A stretch of DNA of 64,000 nt from Gorsachius magnificus. Lineage: Eukaryota > Chordata > Aves > Pelecaniformes > Ardeidae. The stretch is from contig CM067084.1 of NCBI GenBank assembly GCA_034008185.1, positions 41,615,099 to 41,679,098 on the forward strand, given 5' to 3'. Positions 34,712 to 48,700 of the stretch are shown here, piece by piece. The notes under the pieces are model-generated. The model was not told the DNA's origin. It did no database searches and worked only from the letters and a program-made list of their open reading frames with translations. Made by a program: the position numbers and the translations under genes. The first letter of the stretch is position 1. Each line of letters opens with the position of its first letter.

Positions 34712-37700
34712 AACCTGGAGAGAAAAGTGGAATCTCACAGACAAATTAATGGAAAATATTTATTGTTTTAAGAGACCATACTTAAAGACTGTATTTAGAT
34801 AACCCAGCAGCAGAGTGGATTTGAAACTCTTGTTCCCTCTTTTCCAGACTATACATAAAGAAACTGATCTGCTTTAGTATAGTACACAGTATGAGTCATA
34901 AAATACAGTATTTTGCCTTTTCAGGGGTTGCCAACAAGCTCAGCTGCTGCTTCACAGTAGTTATGAAATTACTTCAGAACTTCTTAAGATTGCTGAAGTA
35001 TCATAAATATTTAATGTATAATATTAATTTCAGTATCTGTCTTGCTGTGATGCGGGAAACTGGCATGTACGATGTGTTCTTTCAACCGGTGGCAAAGGAG
35101 CAAGAAGACAACAAATAGCAAAGGGGTCACTTCAGCCATACCTGGGACTGCTGGGTATCACTTTGGCTTGAAGACCTAACTTCATTTTGACCTCTCTGTA
35201 TGGTTGCCATTGTAACAGAAGGCCAAAAATCACAATGATAAAGGTATAACAGCATTCCAAAATGCTCTCTCTGGGGTCTGACTGTAAATTACTGCACTAA
35301 AAGCATGAGCCTGAATAAAATAGCTGACTTCCAGAGCTCAAAAGCTACAAGACAATATGAATTCTCTTAAGTATTAAAAGGCTACAGACATATCGGTATG
35401 AGAACAGCTTGAATGCATGTGATGAAGACATGCAATCGAGGCAGCAGCAACTTGAGCTTAAGCCAAAATGAGCATAAACTAATCTGATGGGTTGTGTGTA
35501 GTATCCCGAGCCTGTTTCTGCCTGTTTCCTACCCCATTACAGAAAAGGTGGCATCGCTGAAGAACTTGCTTCCTTGTTCCTTTTTCAATAAGGATTAAGG
35601 ATACTAGATTAATGATACATTTTAATGTTGAGTTTCTTAAGACTACTGTTCTAAAGTGGCCAAAGGGCAGGTGAGGTGTTGGACTAATTCACAAGTTTAA
35701 TCCTCTGTGGCTAGACTGAAGATCACAAACAGTATTTGATAATGTGTACAAAGACCAGGCCCCAGCTTGTCCCAAAAGGCATCTATGAAGATATCCAAAG
35801 ACAGTAAAATGCAAGGCTCTACTTGACCAGATGTTTTGCTTTTTTAATTAAAAAAAAGTATTGTAGAGGAAGTATTTTAGGTACTTTGAGCACTTCTAGA
35901 GAAGCAGAGTAGTACTTTGTATCAGTTTAAAAGAAATAAGTCACAAAAGGTGTGAAATGTGGGGAAGTCAGGAACTCTGTGCTTTAGCCACTGTCGGGAT
36001 GAAGAGCACTGACTTCTCTCTTGTATCCTAGGCCAGTGCTAAAATCATCAGACAAGGCAAGTTGAAGTTCTCTCCCCACAACTGTCTATCAGAAAGAGCC
36101 AGAAGGGAAGAACTTGGAGAAAACATCAGCTTTTTGATTATCAACACATTACTGGAAATTTCTTGGATCTTAAGAAGGCAGGGAAATCATGACTGCTGTG
36201 CAGCATTTTCAGTTTGAAAAAACTTGGCATTCTGAAGAAAGAGTTTTCGTTCTCTGGAGAGTTCTTAAAGTTGCTTTTCAGCTTCAGCTTGGTCATCAGC
36301 CAGGAGGTGGCTGCAGGACTGATCAAGTCTGAGGCCCAAGCCTTTTTCTCCTCTCCCCAGTTCCCATATATACGTCTCCTTATGTTGTGAGAGCTCCTAC
36401 ATTGCAGAGTAAGGATTGCTTTGGGCTAGATACCTTCCAAAGTCTCCACTGAGTCAAGATCCTTTGTGCTCATTGATAAATTCAGGTACTTGCTTTCGGA
36501 ATGGCAATACGTCTGCTTCTGCTTTGCTTTATCCATCTGCCTTAATCTCTTGCTTTGGGTTAGTTCCAAAACTTTTGCAGTACCAACATGCCATTTGCTT
36601 TGTCCCCTCTTTGTTGTTTGTTTGGATTTTCTTTGGCACTTTTTTACTCTGTTTTAACTGAGTCTAAGAACTGTATGTCAAGGATCATATGGTTTATCAA
36701 ATATACAGTTGTCTCCTGTCTCTTGCCTGTATCATTTAACAAAACAAATATTTTTTTATTCAAATTAGAGAACCTTGATATTTCTTTCAGGAGCCAGCAA
36801 TCTGATTCAGATGAATGTTAATTAGGATAAATAGTCCATCCTTCTTTATCACTTCAATTGAATGTAAAGATGGTAACTGATTTCTGCTGCTCCCCCTGCT
36901 TCCTTTGCTGTTCCATATAATGAAAAAAGTTATATTGTTAATGACTGGCAAAGTGAATGGGAAAGTACTTACACCTGTGTTTGTGATAGTGTTAAGAGCT
37001 TAATGAAGGTGGAAGCCTCATTATTGATAAAATTCAACTGATTTGTATTTAATAAAATGCTTTTGTTCTGTAGCATAATTGCAGTTTTAATCATTTTTGG
37101 AGACATCAGGCTTATTGAATGTTATCTATACTTACTGCTTTCAAGAAATGGCTAATTAAGAAGACAGTGTGACCCTTTTATTCAAGGTTAAATTCTACTC
37201 TGTTAACAGGAATTCTTCACTGATGAGATTTACCTGTATTAATCTAAGATCCAAGACTCTGATTCATTCTGCTAGGAACAGAAGGTAGGAATTGCACTTA
37301 TTTGGACCATAAGCTGACACAACTAAACCCTTAAACAATATTTAAGGGACAACTTTTACTTTAGCATCTTTATGAATTTTGTTTTTTCTTATGAATGCCT
37401 TGCTCCTGCTGCGTTCTGTGCTATGTAACTCAGCTGTATCTATTGTATGCTGAGAAAAGTAGCTATATCAACTTTTTAATAGAGATGAAATTACTAGGTT
37501 TTAAAAGTTGTTGGGAATTTGGATACATGAAAAAAAAACCACCCAGAGAATATAAAATGGGAGCTTTTTAAAAAGATTTTAACTGATTTTTACTTTTAAA
37601 AGTGAATTTGGTGTAGGAGCCAGCTCTGTTCTGTGTAAGATATTTCAAGGGATCACTGCTTTGTATTGTAAGTGGGTGGCTGTATAAGAAGCTGAATTCT

Positions 37701-38577
37701 GACTTCTTGCTGTAATCTTTTTCTAAAGGCTGTTATCAGCTCTTCAAGACAAGATATCTTCCAAATGGACAATAAAAGCCATAGTAAGTACACGTCAGTT
37801 AGGACACACAGGAAGGAATTCGTGCTTCCATGGTGCCTCTTGCTTACACAATGTGTAGAAGATAGTTTAAAATGCAATGGTTTTGGAAGATCTTTACCCC
37901 TTGGATGAAATTAATTATAAGACAGAAACATTAAAATACTAGCGAATGCATTTAATTCCCTTTATAGCTGTCTTCACAGTATTTTGCTATCCTGAGGCAC
38001 CACAAAACTGAAAATCTGATGAAAACCTTCTTTTATGGTTTGTCTTCAGGAAGACCAGTTATGAATTGTTCATAACTCCTCATTAGCCTGAGCTCTTGAA
38101 CTCTATTAAAATGCTTCCTTAACATTTCATGAAAAATCTAAGAAGAAATGAGAGATTAAGGGGGGAAAAAAAAAAGCATGAATTTGAAGACATTAATATC
38201 TGTTGAGTCCAAGGTTTAGATTATGGTAAAAGGGGAAAGAGAAGATGGAATACACTCAGAGTGCATCAAGGGACTGACAAAAGAGGAATAGAGGGAGCAC
38301 AGTATTTGATACACGACTAGAAAAAGAGGGTCAGAAAAATTGATATGTAAACAAAGATACAGAATGTCAGAAAAATGATGGCATAAGGGGAACAAAGTGG
38401 AATCAAGAGAAGAGAGGAGTAATGAACCAAGCTTTTAGTAATTTCTGCTTAAACTTTAACCAAGTATGTGAATGCTGTTGCAAGCAGTTCTGCATAGACA
38501 AATGAGTTTGGTTTTGTGGGTTTTTGTTTGGGGCTTTTTTTGTTTGTTTTTTTCTGGGAGTGGTGGTGCTGTGTTGT

Positions 38578-38597
38578 GGGGGGGGTGTGGGGTGGGG
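38578..38597 (+). promoter_or_regulatory. Candidate G-quadruplex motif
   Basis: G8-TGT-GGGG-T-GGGG satisfies G3+N1-7 when the G8 run is split. It is preceded by about 60 bases of T/G-rich sequence with almost no A or C. Confidence 0.55.
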
Positions 38598-41500
38598 TTT
38601 GTTAATAGTTATATTTGGTCTTAGGCATGAAATGTTTCAAGTTAATAGGATCTTAAACTTCAAAGTTATTTTTAGAAACCCTGTGGTTTTGCGTGTGTGT
38701 ATTTGCTTTTCAAGCATAGTACTGAACCTTTGTGAGATTTTTAATTTTCATGAATAGAAAAGTGAGATGTTTAAGGAACCAAGTTTTCGAGTCCAGTACA
38801 TGGAGGCTACCTACCTGTTTTGGGTAGGATGTTTGAGTGAGAGATAAGCTGTGTTTAGATTTGGAATTAATATTGACATTTGCCACATGAAGTAGCTTGA
38901 CCTACCTGTGGAGTGCTGAGTCTGGACTTTCTGCATTTTTATACCTGCTTTGAATAAGGAGCTACCTGAAAACTCATTTTAACCTCCAAAGTCTCTAAGT
39001 CATATAGTGCTAAGGTCAAGTTTTATTTAAGATTATTCTAAAGTGTAGACTGCTATTCTGATCTAATAACAGAAAGCTAGGCTGCCTAGTTTTGACTCCT
39101 CCTTACTGCCAAAAGTAAGAGTCACCCTTCACCCTGACTTCACAGGGTGGATATACTGGTTCATAATCAATACATTTTTATAAAATATGAGAAGGATGTT
39201 CTAAACTTCTTATATTTGAATACACTTTAGTAGAATTGCATCTGAAAGGTGGAAAAGATGAAATACTCAGACTGCAGATGTAGTTAGAGGTACAAAGAAA
39301 ACTTGTGTTTGTTTCAATGACATCTATTACAAATTAACCTTTTAAATATGGTCTGTCTGTAAATAGACTTGAGCTACTGATGAATACAATGCCATAATTA
39401 CAAAGAATATGGAATAAGAATGATTTTTAAATTACATGTATCACAGCATTTTTCCTTATCTTTGTATAGTAATTGAGATTCTACTGATGTATCCACTTGC
39501 GTAATAAATAGTACGCCTTCTTTCTCATGTTACTAATAATTTGACTTCTCACACTTACATTAAACAGCAAGTACATCTGACCCTCTATCAAGGTGCTCAT
39601 ATCATTTGAGTGTTACAGTAAGAAAAATGCACGCAAATGTTGCTTTTTCCAGTGTTATTACCTGTCTGACTGTCCAGGGAAAATGCATATTACCCTCCTG
39701 AGACATTGAGAATATAGATGAGAAAGCTAGAGAAATAAATGTTAATGCACCAGAACACTGCATGAAAGACTAGAGGAAGGTGGGAAAGTGTGACGCGGTT
39801 TTAAAAATGGATTTAGAAAGCATGATTTCATGCCAGCACCATGATTACTGAGAAGTTTGCTGCTAACAAATTAATTCACTTTTCCAGGTTGGATTGAAGA
39901 AGGGTTATAGATTTGATATTTAGTACTTTGAAATTCTCATATAAAAAGATAAGGTAGGGAAGAGGCCAAAAATACAACAAAAAAGCCAACATGCATATAT
40001 TTTTTTCACTGATTCACTGTCGTCTTTGCACTTCTTTTTATTGCCATCATGACTATTGGCAGCAAGACTTATCTAAACATTTAACAGCTCCAGTTCTGAA
40101 AATGGTTTTTTTCCCATCATTATATTTTGTACAAGACCAGGGATCCAAGCTATACCCTCTGTCCCGATAATCTTATTTTTACTTTGGTTCCCTCCAGTTA
40201 CATATCCAGTCTACCCTGCAATTGATTGATGTTATGGACCGTGACTTAATTGCTTGCATAGATAATTAGGTGATGGATGCCTAGGTGCTATGCTTTCAGA
40301 AACTTAGGAATGGCTGAGGAAAGATTGATTTTGAGTTCACAGCATGGCTTGTTTGCCTAATAATAGATAAACTTCCAACTGATATCATAAAATGGCTTCC
40401 TGGTTGTATTTGGCTAGCAGTAATATTATTTCTTACTCTGACACAATGATTTCTGTGCTAAGTATTAAAAGCTGTGTGTGCAGGCACAAACTAAATGTGG
40501 CTTTAATACTCTAATATTAAGAAATCACAAGAGAATTATTACCTTTAAAAATTGTGGTGAAGTAGATAAATGCTGAATTAGTGCCAATGTGACCAGTGCT
40601 TAGTTGTGAAAGGTGCAGCATTATTCTCTAGTCTAAAGAGCAGGTTTTGTCCTCTTTTTCACTTTGCATAACTTCAGTGAATACTGTAAAGCAGAATAGA
40701 ATGTAAGCTTAGGTGATCCCTAGTCTGGAGTTTCCACTCAAAATCCAGTATGCAGCATCAAATTCATTAAATAATAACAGGTAGTGAGGCTCATCTAGTT
40801 GCTTCAGGGTTTTTCTTCTGAAGAATAGCTGTATTTGATTTATTTCTTAAGATTAAATTACACTGGGTAAGTGTATATGTTTCTTAATGCAATCTATTTA
40901 AGACTGTACTGGTGTTCTAGTAGATTTTCAGCTTTTCTGTCCAAACCATTCTCTGCAGATGTAATAAACTGTTAAACACTGTCTAAGAGTAGAATCTGCC
41001 AAGGACCTGTGTTCTTGTTCTATCACAAGCTGCTTTATTGGAAACCTTTCCTGGTCCCTGCAGACAGAGGAAGAGCTAAGGAACTTTTTAATCCAGCAAA
41101 GATGAAAAGGTAGAAGAGGATAACATGTGGGAAGAAGAAGGAAATTGAAGAAAGTGGAGATATGATTAAAAATAAGTGAGCAAAAAGGGTGCAACAAAAC
41201 GAGATTAAGCTTTATATAAAAAAAAAATCTCCAACAAAAAGCCCTCACCCCGGACATACTCTTGTATCTGCCTGTTTGTTTATGGTGAGTTTAGAATATC
41301 AAAGTTATTGTCCAGGAGGTGTGCTGGGGCCTTCTAAGCAGCCTGGATCTGTTTCGATTTGCCGGTTCTCAGAACTGTAGCACATTTCTGGAAACCATAG
41401 ATCTAGGGGTGGAAATAAACATCTGCCAATGCTCCAGAAAGCATTTGTCATTCAGAACACAGAGCTCCTAGAAAGAACACAAATATTTTCATTATAAAAA

Positions 41501-41608
41501 AAAAAAAAGATGCATTTTACTACAGCATCAAAGGATGGTGCTCTATGCCACAAGAAAAGCCCCAGTGAGTGCTGTATGCTGCCTTTGTTAGCAGATGTAA
41601 AGGAATGC

Positions 41609-42060
41609 CTATAAAAGAGTGGGGAAAAAAGCAGTAACTTCCCAGCCTCCAGATATTTCAACTTTGGGAGGTCTTCCAGAGATATATACATCTTTGTGCA
41701 TTTGATAACCCTTAATGCATTTGTCATCAAAATATTTGTTGAGCATCACCTTGAACCTATGTAGACATCTATTAGTCGCAATATCCTCTGGCAGCAAGTC
41801 CTACAAGTTCACTATCTGTTGCTTGAAGAACAACTGGCTTTTACTTGTTGGAAACTTGTCATCTGCTTTAACTTGGTGGCCTTTAATTCTTGCATTGGAA
41901 AAAAAACCCCAGTGAACGAAGTGATTCCTGTCTACTAAATTTCTCCTCAGCTGTTTCTAGTCTAACACTACCTAGCTTATTTAGTTGTCTGTCCCTGTAG
42001 TTGCTGTTACAATCTACTTGTGAACTTTTTCCAATGCTATTCCATACCTTGGTCAGGAGG
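41609..42060 (-). mobile_element. Old CR1 LINE fragment, ORF2 C-terminus
   Basis: On the minus strand an open stretch (41609-41797) begins MLPEDIATNRCLHRFKVML and continues NKYF. It follows the CR1 ORF2 C-terminal pattern (LP.DI....L..FK..LDK). The preceding part (41800-42060, broken frames) matches antisense CR1 text I recognise, such as CCTCTGGCAGCAAGTCC, AACTTGGTGGCC and CTATTCCATACC. It is more diverged than the fragment at 714-1230, so probably older. No poly-A or tail repeat is seen. Boundaries are approximate. Confidence 0.78.
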
Positions 42061-42247
42061 TCTGAGGTGGGGTGAGCTAGTTAAATACCATGACATTAAG
42101 TTGTCTTCTATTTTTCTAGAATTAGAAATATCATAGACCTGATTTGTCAGTATTGGTCCTCCCTCTGAGGAAACGTTTGTGTAACAATGGGGTTTGTATA
42201 CTCTGACTTAAATATATTTAAGAGAAATTAATAAACTCTTCTTTAAG

Positions 42248-42266
42248 AAAAATAATAATAATAATA
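42248..42266 (+). repeat. (AAT)n microsatellite
   Basis: About five to six AAT units. Confidence 0.8.
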
Positions 42267-42612
42267 GAGTGCAGGAAGAGGCAGCCTTCAGGAATTTTTC
42301 TAGAAAGTTTGCTGGAAAAGTAAGGCAATATCAGCAAAGCAAAAGAATATGGGCTTTTTTTTGTATGAGATTACAGGGTTTGGCATCGACAGAATTACTT
42401 ACCTGAGAGACGTGGGGCGCTAACACATATTGTGGTATCAGCCAAAGTCCTGAAGAGCACCTACTACTTCTACTGTTCTCATTCTTTAGCTAGGGATTGA
42501 TCCCTCAACATTGAACCAGATGTTGTTTTGACTTGCATAGGAAGAAGTTAAAATCTCTATTAATGAATTTTCTCCTGCAACGTTATTTGGCCTACCTACT
42601 TTGTCTTTTTTC

Positions 42613-42636
42613 TTTTTTTTTTTTTTTTCCCCCCCC
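42613..42636 (+). repeat. T16-C8 homopolymer junction
   Basis: Sixteen T followed by eight C. Confidence 0.85.
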
Positions 42637-42979
42637 GTCTCTTTAAAGGCTTTGGCTTTTTCAGCCATTTATAATTTTCTCCTTGTCAGCCTATGTCTAG
42701 GAGAGCATTTTAAAATAATTCCATGGTTTGATCTTGGTGAAAGTTTCCAAAGACCCAAGACAGTTAAGTGTCATGAACTTAATGTGTGCTGTGCGTTTAA
42801 TTTACTTTTTAAATGGTAAACAGGAATTTTATTCTTCTGCTTTTCTTATGTTTTACACTATAGCTTTTCAGAAAAAACTTATTTTCCAGGAGTGCTTTAT
42901 TTTGAATACACTTTTAACATATGTAAACTGTCAAGCATAAGATTCCCCTTTTCAGAGGAATCCTTAAGCCAGAAGAAAA

Positions 42980-43140
42980 AAATATTACAAAAATTACTTT
43001 GATATGTATTTTAATAGTATTTAATAATTTTAATATTTAATGTGTGATTTTTTTATATTTAATTAAGTTATATAATTAATAAAACCAAATTAGCTGCTTC
43101 TAATATTTAAAAATATCTTGAAACTAACAGATATTGTTAA
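42980..43140 (+). repeat. Very AT-rich low-complexity patch
   Basis: Dense in TTTAATA, TAATTT and ATATTT words with few G or C. Confidence 0.6.
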
Positions 43141-44329
43141 TATTAGGCAGCCTGGTTTAAGCTGTCAGTCAAGCTAGAAGTCTTTATTTCTAGACTGTTT
43201 GAAAGGAATGATGGACTAGCTCTGTGGGGTTTAGCTCCATCTTTAAGATTTCTGACTGCTTCTGAGCAAGTGCCAGTACAGGTGTTCACTTCTCAAAGAT
43301 CCTGTTTGTGTGCTGCCATGGCTTATGAAATGTGAAGGAAATCCCAAATGGGTCTAGAAAGGGAAAAGATAGTTTTTAGAGGTATTGATGTAGAAAAGCG
43401 TATCAATGCAGATCTTCACTTGTGCCAGATGTAGAAATATGACTTTCACAACACCATTTTAAGACTGGCTTTCATCCAATTTCCTCTCTACTAATCAATT
43501 CTGTAAGAGATCTGCACCTGATTTGTATGTTGCTTTCTAAATAACTTTTATATTATTAGTCTAATGGTAGAGCTTCTGCTTGATTGCTTTTTGTTCCTCC
43601 TCAAAACGAAAAGTAAAATTGAAAGTCGTTCTATTTGGCTCATCCCTTTTTTCCTCCTGAAAACGAGTGTTGTAATGATTGCTGAAAGATCAGTGAAAAA
43701 ACTTAGCTCTGTGGTAATTTTACTACTATTATTAGTAGTGCTTTGCAAATATTTCCTGAAGAGGTAATGTAGGATTTTTTTATTTATTTTTAATTTTTCT
43801 TCTGTTATAGAATAGTCCATTTCAAACCTCAAAAGGAACCTGCAAGGAAAGGGGAACACAGACTTGGACAGAATTTTTCTCTTTATAAATGAGTAGTTAG
43901 CCTGTATTATTATTTTTCATTTACTTTAGATAAAGTTTGTGTGTGGTTTTTTTACAAAACCTTTTTTTACAATAACTGCGTTTAACTGTAGCAAGATGGC
44001 ATCCATTTATGTGTGTTACTGTGACTGATTCCTTTTACAGTTTCTCTCTGAATAGGGAGAAATGAAAGTTCAGCAAAACTGCATTTCAGGCTTTGAAGGG
44101 AGGTTGAAAGAGAGCTTAATCAATACCAGAATCACTCAAATGAAAAAAGGAATATTCCTAAATCTACCCGTGACAGTAGAACTGCTAAACCAAACTAGAT
44201 ATGATCCATGGAGCTTAAATACTGGAGCAGACATTCCCTTTCTGAGCACCATAGCCTGTTTCATAGTGCTCTGGGACTTCTGATTTCAATCCTAGCTGAA
44301 AAAAGAGATGAAGGAAGAAACTATGCTGT

Positions 44330-44372
44330 AAAAAACAAACCAAAAAAAAAAAAAAAAACCAAACCAAAAACC
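44330..44372 (+). repeat. A-rich (AAACC-type) tract
   Basis: An A17 run flanked on both sides by CCAAA/AAACC words. Confidence 0.75.
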
Positions 44373-45743
44373 GCACAGTGTTTCAGTTCAGGATAACTTC
44401 TATCTTATTAATTTCAACTTTTTTCTTGTTTTATTCATCCTATATTCTTTTTCTATCATCTTAAAGTTTAGAACAAGCACTGACAATGGAATATCTGAGG
44501 ACTCTACCTATCCTTACTTAAAACACTGCTAGTATTTTATAGTTAAGTGTATATGTTTCTACCAAAAAAGGACTTTATACTGCCATGTCTTTGAATCTAC
44601 TGTCTCTCTTTCCTAAATATCTGGTAGATAGATACGCTGTGCTCAAAAAGGACAGGACTATTTCCATTTGTTTTTCTTGAAGTGAATGTGCAGGTGGTTG
44701 ACCTGAGGGGTCTAATCTTTGTGGTTAAGTAGTATAGTGGAAAAGAGGGGCAGGCAGCTGTGACCCCACAGCTAAAAGGAAATAATTCTTTAGTGAAAAA
44801 AAACTTTTGAAAGTTAGAAAGAAGTGAAATGATAGGTAGGGTCTGAACTATAAACAACTAAAATAAATTAATTAAGGGATGAAGAAATAACAACAAGTGA
44901 ATGGTAGGGCTTGGGGTCTTTCAGATTCTCAGCAAAAGTGAAAACTAAATCTTTGTAAATCTAGCCATACTGCTTGCCTACTGGTAAGCATTGCTTAGTA
45001 GTTCTTTGCTATTAATGTGAACTGAAACTCCTTGTGGTAAATTGCAGCAGGATGGAAGGAGGAGGGTTGTGAAAAGGTAACTCTTGCAGCTCATGGAGTT
45101 GAATGGATTGGTGTTGAGACATCGTTTAGTACAATATGAAGTGTAACCACCTAGCTGATCACTACCAGGAAGGAGTTGTTTTAAGATATTCAAACACCCC
45201 ACCCCCCAAATAACTGTTTTGACGTTTTGGTCTCTGATTAAAGACACCATTAAGTATCTTGCTTTGTGTTAGATGATGTGAAACTGCTCTGTGGGGTGGA
45301 AGAAATGAGAACAGCAGTGCATGGGTAACCTGGCAGAGGTTTTATTTGTTTCACATAGACTATCAGATGGTAACCACTTTAAAATGCTTCTAATTTGGAA
45401 TGTGTCTGTCACACTGCAGAAATATTAAGCTTGTTTTTTCTCCCAAGGATTTACTTATTAGTTCATCTAGCTTGTTGCCTCAGCTGCGTTAGATCTGCAG
45501 TTTGTACGTGTTCTGAAGCTGATTCATAAAAGATTATTAAACTGAGCATGCATGACAGAAGTCACTAACAAGTGTGCCATTAGCTAGTCATTTGCATGTT
45601 TGCTGTAAACTATCCCTGGAATGACCAAATAAAGATAAGAATTAAGACATGCCTGAGATGGAGAGGGGGGAGAACCTACTGCTAATTAACAGTCATAAAA
45701 ATAGAAGTCTGATTGCAATTTTTGTTGGGTTTTGCTGCGACTC

Positions 45744-45758
45744 AAAAAAAAAAAAAAA
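45744..45758 (+). repeat. Poly(A), 15 bases
   Basis: An uninterrupted A-run followed by GGTAAG. Confidence 0.8.
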
Positions 45759-48700
45759 GGTAAGTTCCTAGCAAATGGGTAATATTCCCAAATGATTCTG
45801 TTCTAGCCTAGGCAAATCAAAAAAGCTGATGTTTAAAAAGCAATTAAAAATGGCATTCTGAGTGAGAGAATGCTATGCAATGAAAACATCTCTTTATTCT
45901 GGTGAAAGCAATACAGAAAATAATTTGTTAAGTTCTGCCGTATTTTTATGTCTATGCAGTAAAAAGATAAATCAGGCCTATTGACTATTTGCTGTTCTTC
46001 TCAGAAGGAGAAATGAACAATAAAATTTGGGTTCAGTTTGGTTTTTCTTGCAAGACCATACCTATACTGTTGAGAAAATAGGGTTGTCTGAATCTGAGCT
46101 TGTCACTTGACTGGCAAAGATATTTATCATGTGAGAAAAAGCAATATGAAAGTGACTGGATTATATTGTTACTAGATAGGACAGGTATCGTGGTTTTATT
46201 TGTAATTGGGGTAAAAGCTGAGAAAATGTACCTTTCTAGTATTTGCATGGGTGTTTTGCTATGTTTTTAACAGAAGATCTTTAGTACTGTGATGTTTTCT
46301 TGCCTCTTGACAATGCTGCAAGCTGCCAGTAAAGCTACTGTTGTCCTCAAGGCAGCAAACAGAAGAAAGGAACAAGTACTGCTGCAGATAACAGTACAAA
46401 TGTAGAACTTTTTTGGGGTAGTCCACAGTGCAGATTCTAACTAGACAGTCCGTATTTTGACCTCAGGTGGAATTCTGTACAGGCTATGTGCCCACCCAGG
46501 GTGAGGTGAAGATGCAACTGACCAAAGTGGTAAGAGCACTGGAATGCAAAGCCAAGGAATTCAATATAAAATGCAGATTGGCCATAAAATATCTGTGTAT
46601 GAATGGTATAAAACTGAAGATTTTAAGGGTTACCTTGGTATATTTCTTCAGGATGCTAAGATATGTACTGCTCTGTTGAAATTAGGTAAATTTATCTAGG
46701 GCATGATTATGCATTTTAAATCTGTCAGGATGCTTTAAAAGATTGTGCCTTTTCTCTAAGCATGATTTGTGCAGGTGTTAGCTGGACTAGCAGGATATTG
46801 TGACATGACTTGGCCTATATAATGCATTTAACCCTTTCCTGTACACCCCATTTGGGATTGCAATAATTCTTTAGAGGAACACCTGAGTGCAATGATAATC
46901 CAAGGGAAACCTTAGAGGCTGTCACTGAGAAAGACCACCAAATGGAAGATAAATTGAAGGATAGCATTACAATGTCAGATGAGATGGCATGAAATGCTGT
47001 CACATACCTACACGACTCAAATTCGTAGGAAGTGAAGAATGAAAGGATACAGCTACTATTCTCTTAAAACACTTGTAGTATTACTCTGTCCCAAAGTAAG
47101 GCATCTTGTGTTTTACCTTCCTTGTAAGGCATGATCTGGAGAGTAGAGTTTCCCTGTCCATTGGGAAAATCTATGTTTGTACATCAATATCTCTTGCTGC
47201 TTTTTGTTTTCAACTAACTTCATAAAAATAATCTAAAAATTATTCTATGCTTTTTAAAAAGAATGCTATTGAGATCAAATAAGAAGAAAAAACTCCCAAA
47301 CCATAATAAGAGCAAAATAGTGTGTTCTGTATTAATATTTTTTCACAGAGCCTTCAGTTTTAGAGACCTGACCTGAATCTTTAAGCTACCAAAGGCATTT
47401 GTTTGCACAAAATTGCATTTGAATAGAAAAATATGCCTGTATTCAAACAAAATCAGATATTATCATCAAATTCTGCAAATCCCATGAAAATACTGTATTG
47501 TTTAATTCATGGCTTACAACCATTTGAATAAATGAAAGAAGCATTTAAGTATTGTTCTAGGTAAAATTGTACAGAATTAATATTTTCCACTGTAAGGGTG
47601 CCTCAATTCTTGCTGTGAAGCAACTTTGTAAAATCCAGAGAGATGAGAGTTAAGAATGTTTCAAATTTTCAAATTAGCATTGAAACTGAAAAGAAATTCA
47701 ACAAAAGTCTTTATTTTACAATGTGATAGACAGATAGATACCATAGTTATTGCTTAAATGTCCAAGCCTAAGACTACTGTCTTAGTCATACTTGCATAAG
47801 TTAATGCTAACAGCAGTGAACAATGTTGCTCCTGTGGACTTGGGCACCTAAGGTCAAAGCTACTTGAACTTAAATAAACAGATAAAATAAATGTACAGGC
47901 AAATATATATAAAACTCTTCTCCCATGAAATAATAAGATAAATTGTTCAACAGCTAGCCTTGAAGAGTGCTTGGCTGTTTATCCGTGGAAAGCTAACTTT
48001 GCCGTATGATGGTTTCTCTTCTTGTTTCTAGCTTCTGAACTTCTTTGTAGGAAAATGTAAGTACTTATATACTTAAAGCTCTTTCTTATGCTTTAGAAAA
48101 TGCTACAGAAGGATGGATTAATTAGTGAGTTGCATAGGAAGATGCATGTGTTCAAGACAGCACTAAAGCAAAGTTAGTACTAAACATAACTTGAGACAGG
48201 GAAAAAGGGTTCATTTAGAACAGTAAATTCTTGGGATAAAGGATGGGGGAAAGAAAGAGGAGGATGGATCACTTCTTTGAGTCTAGGTGCTGTTTTCAGG
48301 AGATTTCTCCCATTCATGGATATACCATTCATCCATGTCCGGCTGGTGACTAGCAGTGCTAATTGCTAATAGTTACTGATCAGTGGCACTGACAACAGAT
48401 TTATAACTGAACATGATTTCATGGCTCCAGGCAAAAGAAAATATCACACCTCTCCTTCCCCCTTGTCTCCCAGTCCAGAAGTCACCTTTGTATTCTGCAG
48501 TAAGCCTCATGGAATGGTAAACCCAACCCTGGTTTAGCACAAAATAGCCATTTTAAACTAAACAAAATTATATGTATTAAATTAATGTATGCCTAGCAAA
48601 TGCACAGTTGTTTAGTTCCTAGTAACAAGACCAAAATAAATCATAAAGCAAAAAAGTGATTCTTTCAAAACTTCATTTCCAGACAGGGTTGCTCATGCTG

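Larger units (their letters stand above)
33777..41608. other. Non-coding, AT-rich unique DNA
   Basis: No supported gene. It contains A-rich text with CCCC/AACC words at about 33912-33957, a T13-G13 junction (34686-34711) and a T/G-rich stretch ending in a G-quadruplex motif (38578-38597). A 109-codon minus frame at 40928-41257 has no recognisable domain. Confidence 0.55.

Noticed and set aside
44062..44283. 73-codon plus frame with a plausible-looking protein
   Set aside because: No recognisable family and no supporting splice or promoter signals.
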